Shown piece after piece: positions 44,166 to 52,748 of a DNA stretch of 64,000 nucleotides. Numbering within the stretch: position 1 is the stretch's first letter; each line of letters starts with the position of its first letter. A model generated the notes under the pieces. It was not told the DNA's origin. It was given only the letters and a program-made list of their open reading frames with translations, and made no database searches. This DNA is from JAGOEY01 sp017997515 (lineage in GTDB: Bacteria > Pseudomonadota > Gammaproteobacteria > Burkholderiales > Burkholderiaceae_C). The translations under genes were made by a program, and so were the position numbers. The DNA is taken from NCBI GenBank assembly GCA_026314275.1, contig CP111109.1, forward strand, positions 3,658,001-3,722,000, written 5' to 3'.

Positions 44166-44579
44166 ATGAGCTTTGGCGTTGAAATCCCCTTTGTCACGCT
44201 GCTGGGCTTCGAGCTGGTGCGCTTCGAAGGCGGTCAGTCGGAGATCCTCTACACCCCCGCGCCGGAGCACCTCAACTCGTTCCACGTGACCCACGGCGGC
44301 GCGTCGATGACGCTGCTGGACGTGACCATGGCCACGGCGGCCCGCAGCGTGACACCCGACATGGGTGTGGTGACCATCGAGATGAAGACCAGCTTTTTGC
44401 AGCCCGCACGTGGCCCGCTGCGCGGAGTGGGGCAGCTGCTGCACCGCACGAAGTCGATGGCGTTTACCGAAGGCCGCATCCTCGACGCCGAAGGCCGGGT
44501 GTGTGCCCATGCCACCGGCACCTTCAAGTACATGCGGCGCGAGGCCGAATCCAGCGCAGCGCCGCTGAAAACCGATTGA
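44166..44579 (+). CDS. PaaI-family hotdog thioesterase
   Basis: A 137-residue hotdog-fold protein. HVTHGGASMTLLDVTMATAA contains the HGG and Asp elements of PaaI/4HBT thioesterases, and GVVTIEMKTSFLQPARG is the following strand pair. It should hydrolyse an acyl-CoA. It starts 12 bp after the SDR stop, so it is in the same operon; a family B repeat begins directly after its stop. Confidence 0.9.
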   Translation: MSFGVEIPFVTLLGFELVRFEGGQSEILYTPAPEHLNSFHVTHGGASMTLLDVTMATAARSVTPDMGVVTIEMKTSFLQPARGPLRGVGQLLHRTKSMAFTEGRILDAEGRVCAHATGTFKYMRREAESSAAPLKTD

Positions 44580-44643
44580 TTTTTAAGCCAAATTGGCCTC
44601 TAGCGCACGCTGCATAAGCGCAAGCAGCTATCAAAATTGTAGT
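44580..44643 (+). repeat. Family B repeat, best intergenic copy
   Basis: Left arm AAGCCAAATTGGCCTCTAGC plus GC, centre ACGCTGCATAA, right arm GCGCAAGCAGCTATCAAAAT then TGTAGT. It begins at the base after the thioesterase stop codon and serves as the reference for the family here. Confidence 0.85.
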
Positions 44644-44666
44644 AACCACACCTTCCAGGAGGCACC

Positions 44667-45683
44667 ATGCCCACCAACCAGCAAATCATTCTCGACAACC
44701 GCCCCCAGGGCGAAGCCGTGGCCAGCAATTTCAAACTGGTGACGTCTGAGACCGCACCACTCAAGCCCAACGAAGTGCTGGTGCGCCACCATTACATGAG
44801 CCTGGACCCGTACATGCGCGGTCGTATGAACGACTCCAAGAGTTATGCCGCCGCGCAGCCCGTGGGCCAGGTGTTCCAGGGCGGCACGGTGGGGGAGGTG
44901 GTCGAGAGCCAGCACCCCAAATACGCCGTGGGTGACAAGGTGGTGGGTTTTGGCGGCTGGCAGCAGTACAGCGTGGTGGATGCGTCGGTGCCGGGCTCGC
45001 TGAAGAAGGTGGACACCACCCACGTGCCGCTGTCGCATTACCTCGGTGCAGTGGGTATGCCCGGGGTGACCGCCTGGTACGGCCTGGTCAAGATCATCAA
45101 CCCCAAGGCGGGTGAGACGGTGGTCATCACCGCCGCCAGTGGCGCGGTGGGCAGTGCGTTTGGTGCGCTGGCCAAGGCCCGTGGCTGCCGCGTGGTGGGC
45201 ATTGCCGGTGGGCCGGACAAGTGCGCCTACGTGACGGACGAACTGGGCTTTGACGCCTGTATCGACTACAAGCAGCACCCCGATGTGAAGACCATGGCCA
45301 CCGCATTGAAGGAAGCCTGCCCGAACGGCATCGACGGTTATTTTGAGAACGTTGGCGGCTATATTTTTGACGCCGTGCTGCTGCGTATGAACGCCTTTGG
45401 CCGTATCGCCCTGTGCGGGATGATCGCGGGCTACGACGGCGCACCACTGCCGCTGGCCAACCCGGCGCTGTTCCTGATCAGCCGCCTCAAACTCGAAGGT
45501 TTTATCGTCAGCGAGCACATGGAAGTCTGGCCCGAAGCCCTGGCCGAGCTGGGTGCGCTGGTGGCAACAGGCAAGCTGCGCCCGCGTGAGTCCATCGCCC
45601 AGGGGCTGGCCGCCGCGCCCGAGGCCTTCCTCGGTTTGCTCAAGGGCAAGAACTTCGGTAAACAGCTGGTCAAACTGGTCTGA
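44667..45683 (+). CDS. NADP-dependent medium-chain oxidoreductase
   Basis: A 338-residue zinc-independent MDR protein of the leukotriene B4 dehydrogenase/curcumin reductase group, which reduces alpha,beta-double bonds of carbonyl compounds with NADPH. It has SLDPYMRGRM, GMPGVTAWYGLVKI, AASGAVGSAFGALAKARGC (NADPH fold), YFENVGG and the C-terminal AFLGLLKGKNFGKQLVKL. AGGAGG stands before the ATG. It follows the family B repeat and lies 11 bp before a glutathione transferase-like gene. Confidence 0.93.
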   Translation: MPTNQQIILDNRPQGEAVASNFKLVTSETAPLKPNEVLVRHHYMSLDPYMRGRMNDSKSYAAAQPVGQVFQGGTVGEVVESQHPKYAVGDKVVGFGGWQQYSVVDASVPGSLKKVDTTHVPLSHYLGAVGMPGVTAWYGLVKIINPKAGETVVITAASGAVGSAFGALAKARGCRVVGIAGGPDKCAYVTDELGFDACIDYKQHPDVKTMATALKEACPNGIDGYFENVGGYIFDAVLLRMNAFGRIALCGMIAGYDGAPLPLANPALFLISRLKLEGFIVSEHMEVWPEALAELGALVATGKLRPRESIAQGLAAAPEAFLGLLKGKNFGKQLVKLV

Positions 45684-45694
45684 GGGCACAAGCC

Positions 45695-46636
45695 ATGTCT
45701 CACCTGATCCTGCACCACTACCCCAGCTCCCCCTTCGCCGAAAAAATCCGCTTGGTGCTAGGCTACAAAAACCTGGCGTGGAAGTCGGTGGTGATTCCGC
45801 AAATCATGCCCAAGCCCGATGTGGTGGCGCTGACCGGTGGCTACCGCAAGACGCCGGTCCTGCAGATCGGTGCCGACATCTACTGCGACACGGCGCTGAT
45901 TTGCGACGTGCTGGAGCATCTGGCTCCCACACCCTCGCTCTACCCCGAACCCGGAAAAGGCCTGGCGCGCATCCTGGCGCAGTGGGCCGACAGCACCTTG
46001 TTCTGGGCTGCCATGGCCTACAACCTGGGGCCCAAGGGCGCGGCCGACATGTTTGGCAACACACCACCCGAGGTGGCCAAAGCCTTCAGCGACGACCGGC
46101 GCGCCATGAGTGGCAGCATGGCCCGGCTGCGCCCGGCAGATGCCGCTGCGGCCTACAAGTCCTACCTGCGCCGCCTGTCCGACATGCTGGACGACCAGCC
46201 CTTCCTGCTGGGTGCCGTGCCCACAGTGGCCGACTTTGCGTGCTACCACCCGCTGTGGTTCACCCGCACGCGCACCCCGTCGGTGGCGGGCATCCTCGAC
46301 CTGACCCCGGCGGTGGTGGACTGGATGGCGCGTATGGCCGCCATCGGCCACGGCACCATGGAAAAATTCAACGCGGCAGACGCCATCGCCGTGGCCGCAG
46401 CGTCCGCGCCCCACACCTTGCTGACCGACAGCACCTTCCAGGACGAACACCACATCGCGCTGGGCAGCCTGGTCACCATGGCCGCCGAGAGTTTTGGCCC
46501 CGAGGCCACCGAGGGCGAGCTGGTGGCAGCCACCCGCACCCACTACACCCTGCGCCGCACCGATGCGCGTGCTGGCACGGTGCATGTGCATTTCCCGCGT
46601 ATTGGTTACGTACTTAAAAAAGCAGAGGCAGCATGA
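45695..46636 (+). CDS. Glutathione S-transferase family protein
   Basis: A 313-residue protein. The N-terminal thioredoxin-like domain (LHHYPSSPFAEKIRLVLGY, with Ser/Pro in the site where glutathione thiol is activated, and GYRKTPVLQIGADIYCDTA) is followed by a helical domain. It is longer than common GSTs because of an added C-terminal segment (residues about 225-313). The stop overlaps the next SDR gene (ATGA), so the two are translated together. Confidence 0.9.
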   Translation: MSHLILHHYPSSPFAEKIRLVLGYKNLAWKSVVIPQIMPKPDVVALTGGYRKTPVLQIGADIYCDTALICDVLEHLAPTPSLYPEPGKGLARILAQWADSTLFWAAMAYNLGPKGAADMFGNTPPEVAKAFSDDRRAMSGSMARLRPADAAAAYKSYLRRLSDMLDDQPFLLGAVPTVADFACYHPLWFTRTRTPSVAGILDLTPAVVDWMARMAAIGHGTMEKFNAADAIAVAAASAPHTLLTDSTFQDEHHIALGSLVTMAAESFGPEATEGELVAATRTHYTLRRTDARAGTVHVHFPRIGYVLKKAEAA

Positions 46637-47538
46637 TCCAGGATTTCGTGGGGAAAACCGCCGTACTTACCGGCGCAGGCTCGGGCTTTGGCCTCGAATG
46701 TGCACGTATTGGCTCGGCACGGGGCATGAACCTGGTGCTGGTTGACGTGCAACAGGACGCCCTTGACGCGGCCCAGGCCGAGATGGAAGCTGCCGGTGCC
46801 CAGGTGCTGGCGCGCAAGGTGGACGTGTCGAACGCAGCCCAGATGGAGCAGCTGGCCGCCGATGTGAAGGCAAGGTTTGGCGCTCCACACTTTGTCTTCA
46901 ACAACGCCGGTGTCGGCGCAGGTGGCCTAGTGTGGGAGAACTCGGTCGCCGACTGGGACTGGGTGCTGGGTGTGGACCTGATGGGTGTGGTGCACGGCGT
47001 GCGTCTGTTCACCCCCATGATGCTGGAGGCCGCGGCCAAAGACCCGAATTACCGTGGACACATCACCAACACCGCGAGTATGGCCGGGCTGCTGACCGCC
47101 CCCAACATGGGTATCTACAACGCCGCCAAAGCCGCCGTGGTGAGCCTGACTGAAACGCTCTACCACGACCTGAACCTGGTCACCGACCAGATCGGTGCCA
47201 GCCTGCTGTGCCCGTATTTTGTGCCCACCGGCATCACCAGCAGCGAACGCAACCGCAACAATGCGCCGCAAACCTCCGAGCTGACCAAAAGCCAGCTCAT
47301 CGGCCAGGCCATGAGCAACAAGGCGGTGAGCAGCGGCAAGATCACCGCAGGCGAAATCGCCCACCGCGTGTTCGACGCCATCAGCGCCAACCAGTTCTAT
47401 GTGTTCAGCCACCCCAAGGCGCTGGGCAATGTGCAGAGCCGTATGGAAAACATCGTGTCGGTGACCAACCCGGCTGATCCGTTTGCTGCGCGGCCCGAGA
47501 TTGGGGAAGCGCTGCGGGCGCAGCTGCGGGCGGCGTAA
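46633..47538 (+). CDS. Short-chain dehydrogenase/reductase
   Basis: A 301-residue SDR with GAGSGFG near residue 14, NNAGVGAGG near 96, and catalytic Tyr162 and Lys166 in GIYNAAKAAV. It ends the row of five plus-strand genes starting at 43362. Members of this group act on varied alcohols; the substrate is not evident. Genes on the minus strand follow tail to tail after 3 bp. Confidence 0.92.
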   Translation: MIQDFVGKTAVLTGAGSGFGLECARIGSARGMNLVLVDVQQDALDAAQAEMEAAGAQVLARKVDVSNAAQMEQLAADVKARFGAPHFVFNNAGVGAGGLVWENSVADWDWVLGVDLMGVVHGVRLFTPMMLEAAAKDPNYRGHITNTASMAGLLTAPNMGIYNAAKAAVVSLTETLYHDLNLVTDQIGASLLCPYFVPTGITSSERNRNNAPQTSELTKSQLIGQAMSNKAVSSGKITAGEIAHRVFDAISANQFYVFSHPKALGNVQSRMENIVSVTNPADPFAARPEIGEALRAQLRAA

Positions 47539-47541
47539 ATC

Positions 47542-48186
47542 TCACGCTGGCGGGAAGAGCACCGCCGGTGCACCCGCCACCCATTGCGGGTATTTGTCCA
47601 TCACCCGGCTCCAGACTTCGCTGACCTGCAGATTTTCCAGCCATGCCTGTACCTTGGGCCATGGCTGTGCGGCAAACCAGGTGGCATCGACCTGCGCGTA
47701 CTGCCGCACAAAGGGTGCAATGGCAAAGTCGGCGAGGGCAGTGTGGTTACCAAAAAGGTATGTGGACACACACAATCGCTCTTCAAGCCGGCCGATGAAA
47801 CCACCAGCCTGGGTCCGGTGCAACAGCGCCTCTGTGTCGGCATACCGCTGCGGGTATTTGTAGCGATCCAGATGGTGTTTAAAGTCGCCGTCACACTCTG
47901 CTACCAGCGCCAGCATCGCATCCAGCCCCGGCGCCAGCCAGCCCATCGGGTCATTACGCCCCAAGGCCCATTGCATGATGGCCAAGCTTTGGTCGATCAC
48001 CATGCCATCTGCCAGCACCAATACGGGCACTGTGCCTTTGGGTGATGCCGCCAGCAATTCAGCCGGTTTGTCGCGCAGCACAACCTCGCGCAATTCGCAT
48101 TGCTGGCCACTGGCCCACAGCGCCATCCGCGCCCGCATGGCGTAGGGGCAGCGGCGGAACGAATACAGAACGGGCAGGGCGCTCAA
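47542..48186 (-). CDS. Glutathione S-transferase
   Basis: A 214-residue GST starting with TTG (LSALPVLYSFRRCPYAMRAR), with thioredoxin-like RRCPYAMRARMAL and the cis-Pro loop GTVPVLVLADGMVIDQSLAI. The helical domain follows. The start overlaps the trhO stop, so it is translationally coupled to trhO. The CPYA motif suggests a glutaredoxin-like active cysteine rather than Ser or Tyr. Confidence 0.88.
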   Translation of the reverse strand: MSALPVLYSFRRCPYAMRARMALWASGQQCELREVVLRDKPAELLAASPKGTVPVLVLADGMVIDQSLAIMQWALGRNDPMGWLAPGLDAMLALVAECDGDFKHHLDRYKYPQRYADTEALLHRTQAGGFIGRLEERLCVSTYLFGNHTALADFAIAPFVRQYAQVDATWFAAQPWPKVQAWLENLQVSEVWSRVMDKYPQWVAGAPAVLFPPA

Positions 48187-49124
48187 GTGGGGTGGCCCGG
48201 TGTCGGCAGACGTTGGCCGACATGTGTTTGGTCGCGCTCGGCGGCCAACTCCATCTGGCGCTGGCGTTCAGCGTAGGCCTGCTTTTGGGTGTCGCTGGTG
48301 TTGCCATGGCAATGCGGGCAGCTGACCCCTTCGACAAACAGAGGCGATGCCTGGTCTTCGGCGCTCAGCGGCAGGCGGCACGATCGGCACAGCGCGTAAT
48401 GGCCGGGCTGCAGGCCGTGGCCCACGGCCACCCGTTCGTCGAACACAAAACATTCGCCTTGCCACAGGCTCTCGTCCTCGGGCACCGTTTCGAGGTATTT
48501 GAGGATGCCGCCGTCCAGATGGTAGACCTCGTCATACCCCAAGTGGCGCAGGTAAGCGGTGGACTTTTCGCAGCGGATGCCCCCGGTGCAGAACATGGCT
48601 ACCTTGGCCTTGCCGCGCAACAACGCCTGGTTCTGCTCCACCCACTGCGGCAGTTCGCTGAAGCTGCTGGTGCCCGGGTCGATGGCCCCCTGAAAAGTGC
48701 CAATCGCCACCTCGTAGTCGTTGCGCGTGTCCACCACTACCACGTCGGGCTGGCGGATCAGCTGGTTCCACTCGTCGGGCGACACATAGGTGCCGGCGTT
48801 TTTGGCGGGCTGTACGTCGGGCACACCCAGAGTGACGATCTCGCGCTTCAGGCTCACCTTCATGCGGTAAAACGGGTCGCGTGTGCCCAGTGCCTCCTTG
48901 TGCGGCAGCGCCGCCAGACGCGGGTCGCTGCGCAGCCAGACCAGCACCGCACGCACACCGTCCACCGGGCCTGAGATGGTGCCGTTGATACCTTCGGTCG
49001 CCAGCAGCACGTTGCCCTTGACCTGGTGCGCGGCGCACTGGGCCAGCAGGTTGGTGCGCAGGGCAGGGGTGTCGTCCAGCGTGACAAAACGGTAAAACGC
49101 GGCGGTGAGAAAGGGCTGGGCCAT
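48183..49124 (-). CDS. trhO: tRNA uridine 5-hydroxylase TrhO (rhodanese-like, YceA family)
   Basis: A 313-residue protein. The N-terminal acylphosphatase-like part has LLATEGINGTISG, and the rhodanese domain has VVVDTRNDYEVAIG and the active-site Cys179 in FCTGGIRCEKS. A C-terminal Cys-rich region (CRSCRLPL, GVSCPHCHG) could bind metal. TrhO hydroxylates U34 of certain tRNAs independently of prephenate. The ATG at 49124 begins MAQPFLTAAFYRFV. Confidence 0.93.
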   Translation of the reverse strand: MAQPFLTAAFYRFVTLDDTPALRTNLLAQCAAHQVKGNVLLATEGINGTISGPVDGVRAVLVWLRSDPRLAALPHKEALGTRDPFYRMKVSLKREIVTLGVPDVQPAKNAGTYVSPDEWNQLIRQPDVVVVDTRNDYEVAIGTFQGAIDPGTSSFSELPQWVEQNQALLRGKAKVAMFCTGGIRCEKSTAYLRHLGYDEVYHLDGGILKYLETVPEDESLWQGECFVFDERVAVGHGLQPGHYALCRSCRLPLSAEDQASPLFVEGVSCPHCHGNTSDTQKQAYAERQRQMELAAERDQTHVGQRLPTPGHPT

Positions 49125-49150
49125 TGGGGCGGTAGATGGCGAAATGGTCC

Positions 49151-49219
49151 ATTTTAAGGCATAAAATAGCCTCCAGCGCCCGCTGCTATTGCGCTATCAG
49201 CTATAAATAAAGTAGCAAA
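49151..49219 (+). repeat. Family B repeat between trhO and tex
   Basis: Left arm AAAATAGCCTCCAGCGCCCG is shared with the waaA copy; right arm GCGCTATCAGCTATAAATAA then AGTAGC. It lies 26 bp upstream of the trhO start. The stretch 49220-49419 that follows is about 200 bp with no recognised gene or site. Confidence 0.8.
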
Positions 49220-49419
49220 TGCGTTAACTGCGCAGCCGCCTGCCAGACCTCCAGCGCCGAACAGTGCGTTTGGTACCGGCTTTGAGCCGCCGCACCGCGC
49301 GCCAGGCCAGCGATTGGCGAACCCGGTGCAGCACCACGCCGTCCTTCCAGGTTTTCCAGCGCGGGTAGCGCCTTCGCTATGGCACACTCGCCCGCTTTCA
49401 CCCAGTTCAGCCCCCGGAC

Positions 49420-51795
49420 ATGCAGAAAATCATTCGCCAGATCGCCTCTGAAATCAAAGTGACCGAGCAGCAGGTCACTGCTGCGGTGGAGTTGCTCGAC
49501 GGCGGGGCCACCGTGCCTTTTATCGCCCGTTACCGCAAGGAAGTGACCAACGGGCTGGACGACATCCAGCTGCGCGAGCTGGAGGCACGTTTGTCTTACC
49601 TGCGCGAGCTGGAAGACCGGCGCGAGGCGGTCTACAAGGCCATTGACGAGCAGGGCAAACTCACCGATGCGCTGCGTACCGCCATTGCCAACGCACCCAC
49701 CAAACAAGAGCTGGAAGACATCTACCTGCCTTTTAAGCAAAAACGCCGCACCAAGGGCCAGATTGCGCGCGAGTTCGGCATCGAGCCACTGGCCGACAAA
49801 CTGTTTGCCGACCCCACGCTCAACCCCGCCACCGAGGCTGCTGCTTTCACCCGCCCCGCCGAGGTGCTGGACGATGGCAAGCCAGGTGCCGATTTCTCGA
49901 CCGTGCCCGCGGTGCTGGACGGTGTGCGTGACATCCTGAGCGAGCGCTGGGCCGAAGACGCCACGCTGGTGCAACGCCTGCGCGAATGGCTGTGGGCCGA
50001 GGGCCTGCTGCGCAGCAAACTGGTCACCGGCAAGGACGAAAACAACCCGGACGTGGCCAAGTTCCGCGATTATTTTGAGTACGACGAGCCGATTGGCCGC
50101 GTGCCGTCGCACCGCGCGCTGGCCGTGTTCCGGGGCCGGGCGCTGGAGATGCTGGAGGCCAAGCTGGTGCTGCCGGTGGAGCCCGAGCCGGGCAAGCCGT
50201 CGATTGCCGAGGGAAAAATTGCGCTGCATTTGGGCTGGAGCCATGCGTCGCGTTCTTCTGACGACCTGATCCGCAAATGTGTGGCCTGGACCTGGCGCGT
50301 GAAGCTCAGCATGTCCACCGAGCGTGACCTGTTCTCGCGCCTGCGCGAAGAGGCCGAAAAAGTCGCCATCAAGGTGTTCGCCGACAACCTGCGTGACCTG
50401 CTGCTGGCCGCCCCCGCAGGCCCACGCGTGGTGCTGGGGCTGGACCCGGGCATCCGTACCGGCGTGAAGGTGGCTGTGGTGGATACGACGGGCAAACTCG
50501 TTGAAACTGCCACCGTTTTCCCGCACGAGCCGCGCAAAGACTGGGAAGGTTCGCTGCACACGCTGGGCAAACTCTGCGCCAAACACGGCGTGAACCTGAT
50601 CGCCATCGGCAACGGCACGGCCAGCCGCGAGACCGACAAGCTGGCCGGTGACCTCATCAAATTGATACAAAAAATGGCTGCAGCCCAGCCTGGGCAAGCG
50701 CAAGTAGCTATCGAAAAGGTAGTGGTCAGCGAAGCAGGTGCTTCGGTCTACAGCGCCAGTGAATTTGCCTCGCAAGAGATGCCCGATGTGGACGTGAGCC
50801 TGCGTGGCGCGGCCAGTATTGCCCGGCGGCTGCAAGACCCGCTGGCCGAGTTGGTGAAGATCGACCCCAAGAGTATTGGTGTGGGCCAGTACCAGCACGA
50901 CGTGAACCAGAGCGAACTGGCACGCAGCCTGGAAGCCGTGGTGGAAGACTGTGTGAACTCGGTGGGGGTGGATCTGAACACCGCCAGTGTGCCGCTGCTG
51001 AGCCGGGTGTCCGGCCTGTCGGGCAGTGTGGCCAAGGCGGTGGTGCGTTGGCGCGAGGCCAATGGTGCGTTCAAGACCCGCAAACAACTCATGGACGTGG
51101 GTGGACTGGGTGCCAAGACGTTTGAGCAAAGCGCCGGTTTCCTGCGTATCCGTGGTGGCGACAACCCGCTCGACATGACCGGTGTACACCCCGAAACCTA
51201 CCCGGTGGTCGAGAAAATCATCAGCCACACCCAGCAGCCGATTGGCAGCCTGATGGGCCGCGCCGACATGCTCAAGGCTTTGAAGCCCGAGCTGTTTGCC
51301 AACGAGACGGTGGGTGTCATCACCGTCAAGGACATCCTGACCGAGCTGGAAAAACCCGGCCGCGACCCGCGCCCCGACTTCAAGGTGGCGCGTTTCAACG
51401 ACGGCGTGGAAGACATCAAGGACCTGGTTGAAGGCATGATCCTGGAGGGCACCGTCAGTAACGTCGCCGCCTTTGGCGCGTTTATCGACCTCGGGGTTCA
51501 CCAGGACGGCCTGGTGCACGTGAGCCAGCTCAGTCACAAGTTCACCACCGATGCGCGTGAAGTGGTGAAGACCGGCGACATCGTCAAGGTCAAGGTGCTG
51601 GAGGTGGATGTGGCGCGGCAACGCATCAGCCTGACCATGAAATTGGGCGAAGCGCCCACACGCCGCGATGGGCCACGCGACAACCGCTTTGAAGGTGCGG
51701 GGCGTGGCCACCAACCCCAGCGTCGGCAGGAGCAGGCGGCGCCCGCCAGTGCAATGGCATCGGCGTTTGCAAAGTTGGCCAACGCGAAAAAATAG
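49420..51795 (+). CDS. tex: Tex-family RNA-binding protein (transcription accessory protein)
   Basis: A 791-residue protein with the Tex N-terminal helical domain (QQVTAAVELLDGGATVPFIA), a YqgF/RNase H-like domain (VVLGLDPGIRTGVKVAVVD), a helix-hairpin-helix region (VGVDLNTASVPLLSRVSGLS) and a C-terminal S1 RNA-binding domain (ILEGTVSNVAAFGAFIDLGV, with GLVHVSQLSHKF). Tex binds nucleic acids and affects transcription. Residues about 413-435, between KLAGD and KVVVSEAGASVYSASEFA, are encoded by a family B repeat and are longer than in E. coli. Confidence 0.96.
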   Translation: MQKIIRQIASEIKVTEQQVTAAVELLDGGATVPFIARYRKEVTNGLDDIQLRELEARLSYLRELEDRREAVYKAIDEQGKLTDALRTAIANAPTKQELEDIYLPFKQKRRTKGQIAREFGIEPLADKLFADPTLNPATEAAAFTRPAEVLDDGKPGADFSTVPAVLDGVRDILSERWAEDATLVQRLREWLWAEGLLRSKLVTGKDENNPDVAKFRDYFEYDEPIGRVPSHRALAVFRGRALEMLEAKLVLPVEPEPGKPSIAEGKIALHLGWSHASRSSDDLIRKCVAWTWRVKLSMSTERDLFSRLREEAEKVAIKVFADNLRDLLLAAPAGPRVVLGLDPGIRTGVKVAVVDTTGKLVETATVFPHEPRKDWEGSLHTLGKLCAKHGVNLIAIGNGTASRETDKLAGDLIKLIQKMAAAQPGQAQVAIEKVVVSEAGASVYSASEFASQEMPDVDVSLRGAASIARRLQDPLAELVKIDPKSIGVGQYQHDVNQSELARSLEAVVEDCVNSVGVDLNTASVPLLSRVSGLSGSVAKAVVRWREANGAFKTRKQLMDVGGLGAKTFEQSAGFLRIRGGDNPLDMTGVHPETYPVVEKIISHTQQPIGSLMGRADMLKALKPELFANETVGVITVKDILTELEKPGRDPRPDFKVARFNDGVEDIKDLVEGMILEGTVSNVAAFGAFIDLGVHQDGLVHVSQLSHKFTTDAREVVKTGDIVKVKVLEVDVARQRISLTMKLGEAPTRRDGPRDNRFEGAGRGHQPQRRQEQAAPASAMASAFAKLANAKK
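50656..50724 (+). repeat. Family B repeat in frame inside tex
   Basis: Arm GGCTGCAGCCCAGCCTG and arm GCAAGCGCAAGTAGCTATCG match intergenic copies, with AAATTGATAC at the left. The frame stays open and the insertion lies in a surface loop just before a strongly conserved segment. Confidence 0.7.
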
Positions 51796-51812
51796 ACGGC
51801 AGCAGGGTCATT

Positions 51813-51843
51813 CACACAAAGAAACAAAATGTTTCTTTGTGTG
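51813..51843. other. Perfect AT-rich inverted repeat downstream of tex
   Basis: CACACAAAGAAAC and GTTTCTTTGTGTG form a 13-bp stem around AAAAT. There is no T run after it, so it is either a weak terminator or an operator for the HDOD gene that starts 41 bp downstream. Confidence 0.6.
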
Positions 51844-51884
51844 GATAATGAAGCCATTATTTTTCACGCCTGTTTGATTCATCT

Positions 51885-52709
51885 ATGGAGCTGAACGCAT
51901 TGTTGGCTCGCCAGGATGCCTTGCCGAGTATTCCCAAAGTGCTGGTGCTTTTGCACGCAGAGCTGCGCAACGCCGATCCTGATCTGCGCAAGATATGCCA
52001 GCTGGTCAGCAACGACCCGGCCCTGGCTGCGAGCATGATGCGGTGTGCCAATGGCCGGATGCCATCCACGTCACGCCGGCTGGGGGGTGTTTCCGAGGCG
52101 CTAGCCGTTCTGAGCCTGAACCAGATCAGGGGCCTGGTGGACGCCGCATCGGTCGGTACTACGTTTGCTTCCATTCCCGGCGTCAACCTGCAGCAGTTCT
52201 GGCGCTACAGCCTTGACACGGCCAAAGTGGCCCGTTCGCTGGCCGCCTGTGTCAAACAGAACCAGGCCATGGCCTATGCCGCAGGTTTGGTGCACGCCGT
52301 GGGTGAGTTGCTGATGCACTTGGGTATGCCTGAAAAAATGGGCCAGCTGGACACCATCGTGCCCCCGCTCGACATGGCGCGGGTGAAAGCCGAGCGGCGT
52401 TCGCTGGGCTACTGTTATGCCCAGGTCAGTGCCGGGTTTGCCCGCCAATGGCAGTTTCCCGAACCGTTGGTGGATGCCTTGGCGCACCAGCATGCACCGT
52501 TCGAAGACGACGTGTACGAACCCCTGGCCGGTGTGCTGCATCTGGCTGCCTGGCGCGCCCGGGCACGTGAGGCCAAGCTGGAAGACCGCGCCCTGGCCGT
52601 CAGTTTTCCAGACGTGATTGGCCTCGCACTCGGGCTGGACATCGACATGGTGTTGCAGCAGACCCCGACCGACTGGGCACGCCGAGACAATTTGAACGTC
52701 ATCGTCTAA
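51885..52709 (+). CDS. HDOD domain protein
   Basis: A 274-residue protein with one HDOD domain (LPSIPKVLVLLHAELRNADP, ICQLVSNDPALAASMMRCAN, ALAVLSLNQIRGLV, AGLVHAVGELLMHLGMPE). HDOD proteins are thought to take part in signalling but have no known catalytic role. There is no extra GGDEF, EAL or receiver domain. The C-terminal ends plainly after the domain. It is followed by an unrelated patatin gene after 40 bp. Confidence 0.88.
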   Translation: MELNALLARQDALPSIPKVLVLLHAELRNADPDLRKICQLVSNDPALAASMMRCANGRMPSTSRRLGGVSEALAVLSLNQIRGLVDAASVGTTFASIPGVNLQQFWRYSLDTAKVARSLAACVKQNQAMAYAAGLVHAVGELLMHLGMPEKMGQLDTIVPPLDMARVKAERRSLGYCYAQVSAGFARQWQFPEPLVDALAHQHAPFEDDVYEPLAGVLHLAAWRARAREAKLEDRALAVSFPDVIGLALGLDIDMVLQQTPTDWARRDNLNVIV

Positions 52710-52748
52710 GCGACACCCCCTGTCGCACCTCTTCGCCACAATTCTCCG

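Noticed and set aside
49201..51714. Open frame of 837 codons on the minus strand, opposite tex
   Set aside because: It mirrors the tex codon pattern and has a low-complexity His/Gln/Val composition with no recognisable domain; tex on the plus strand is a sure gene.
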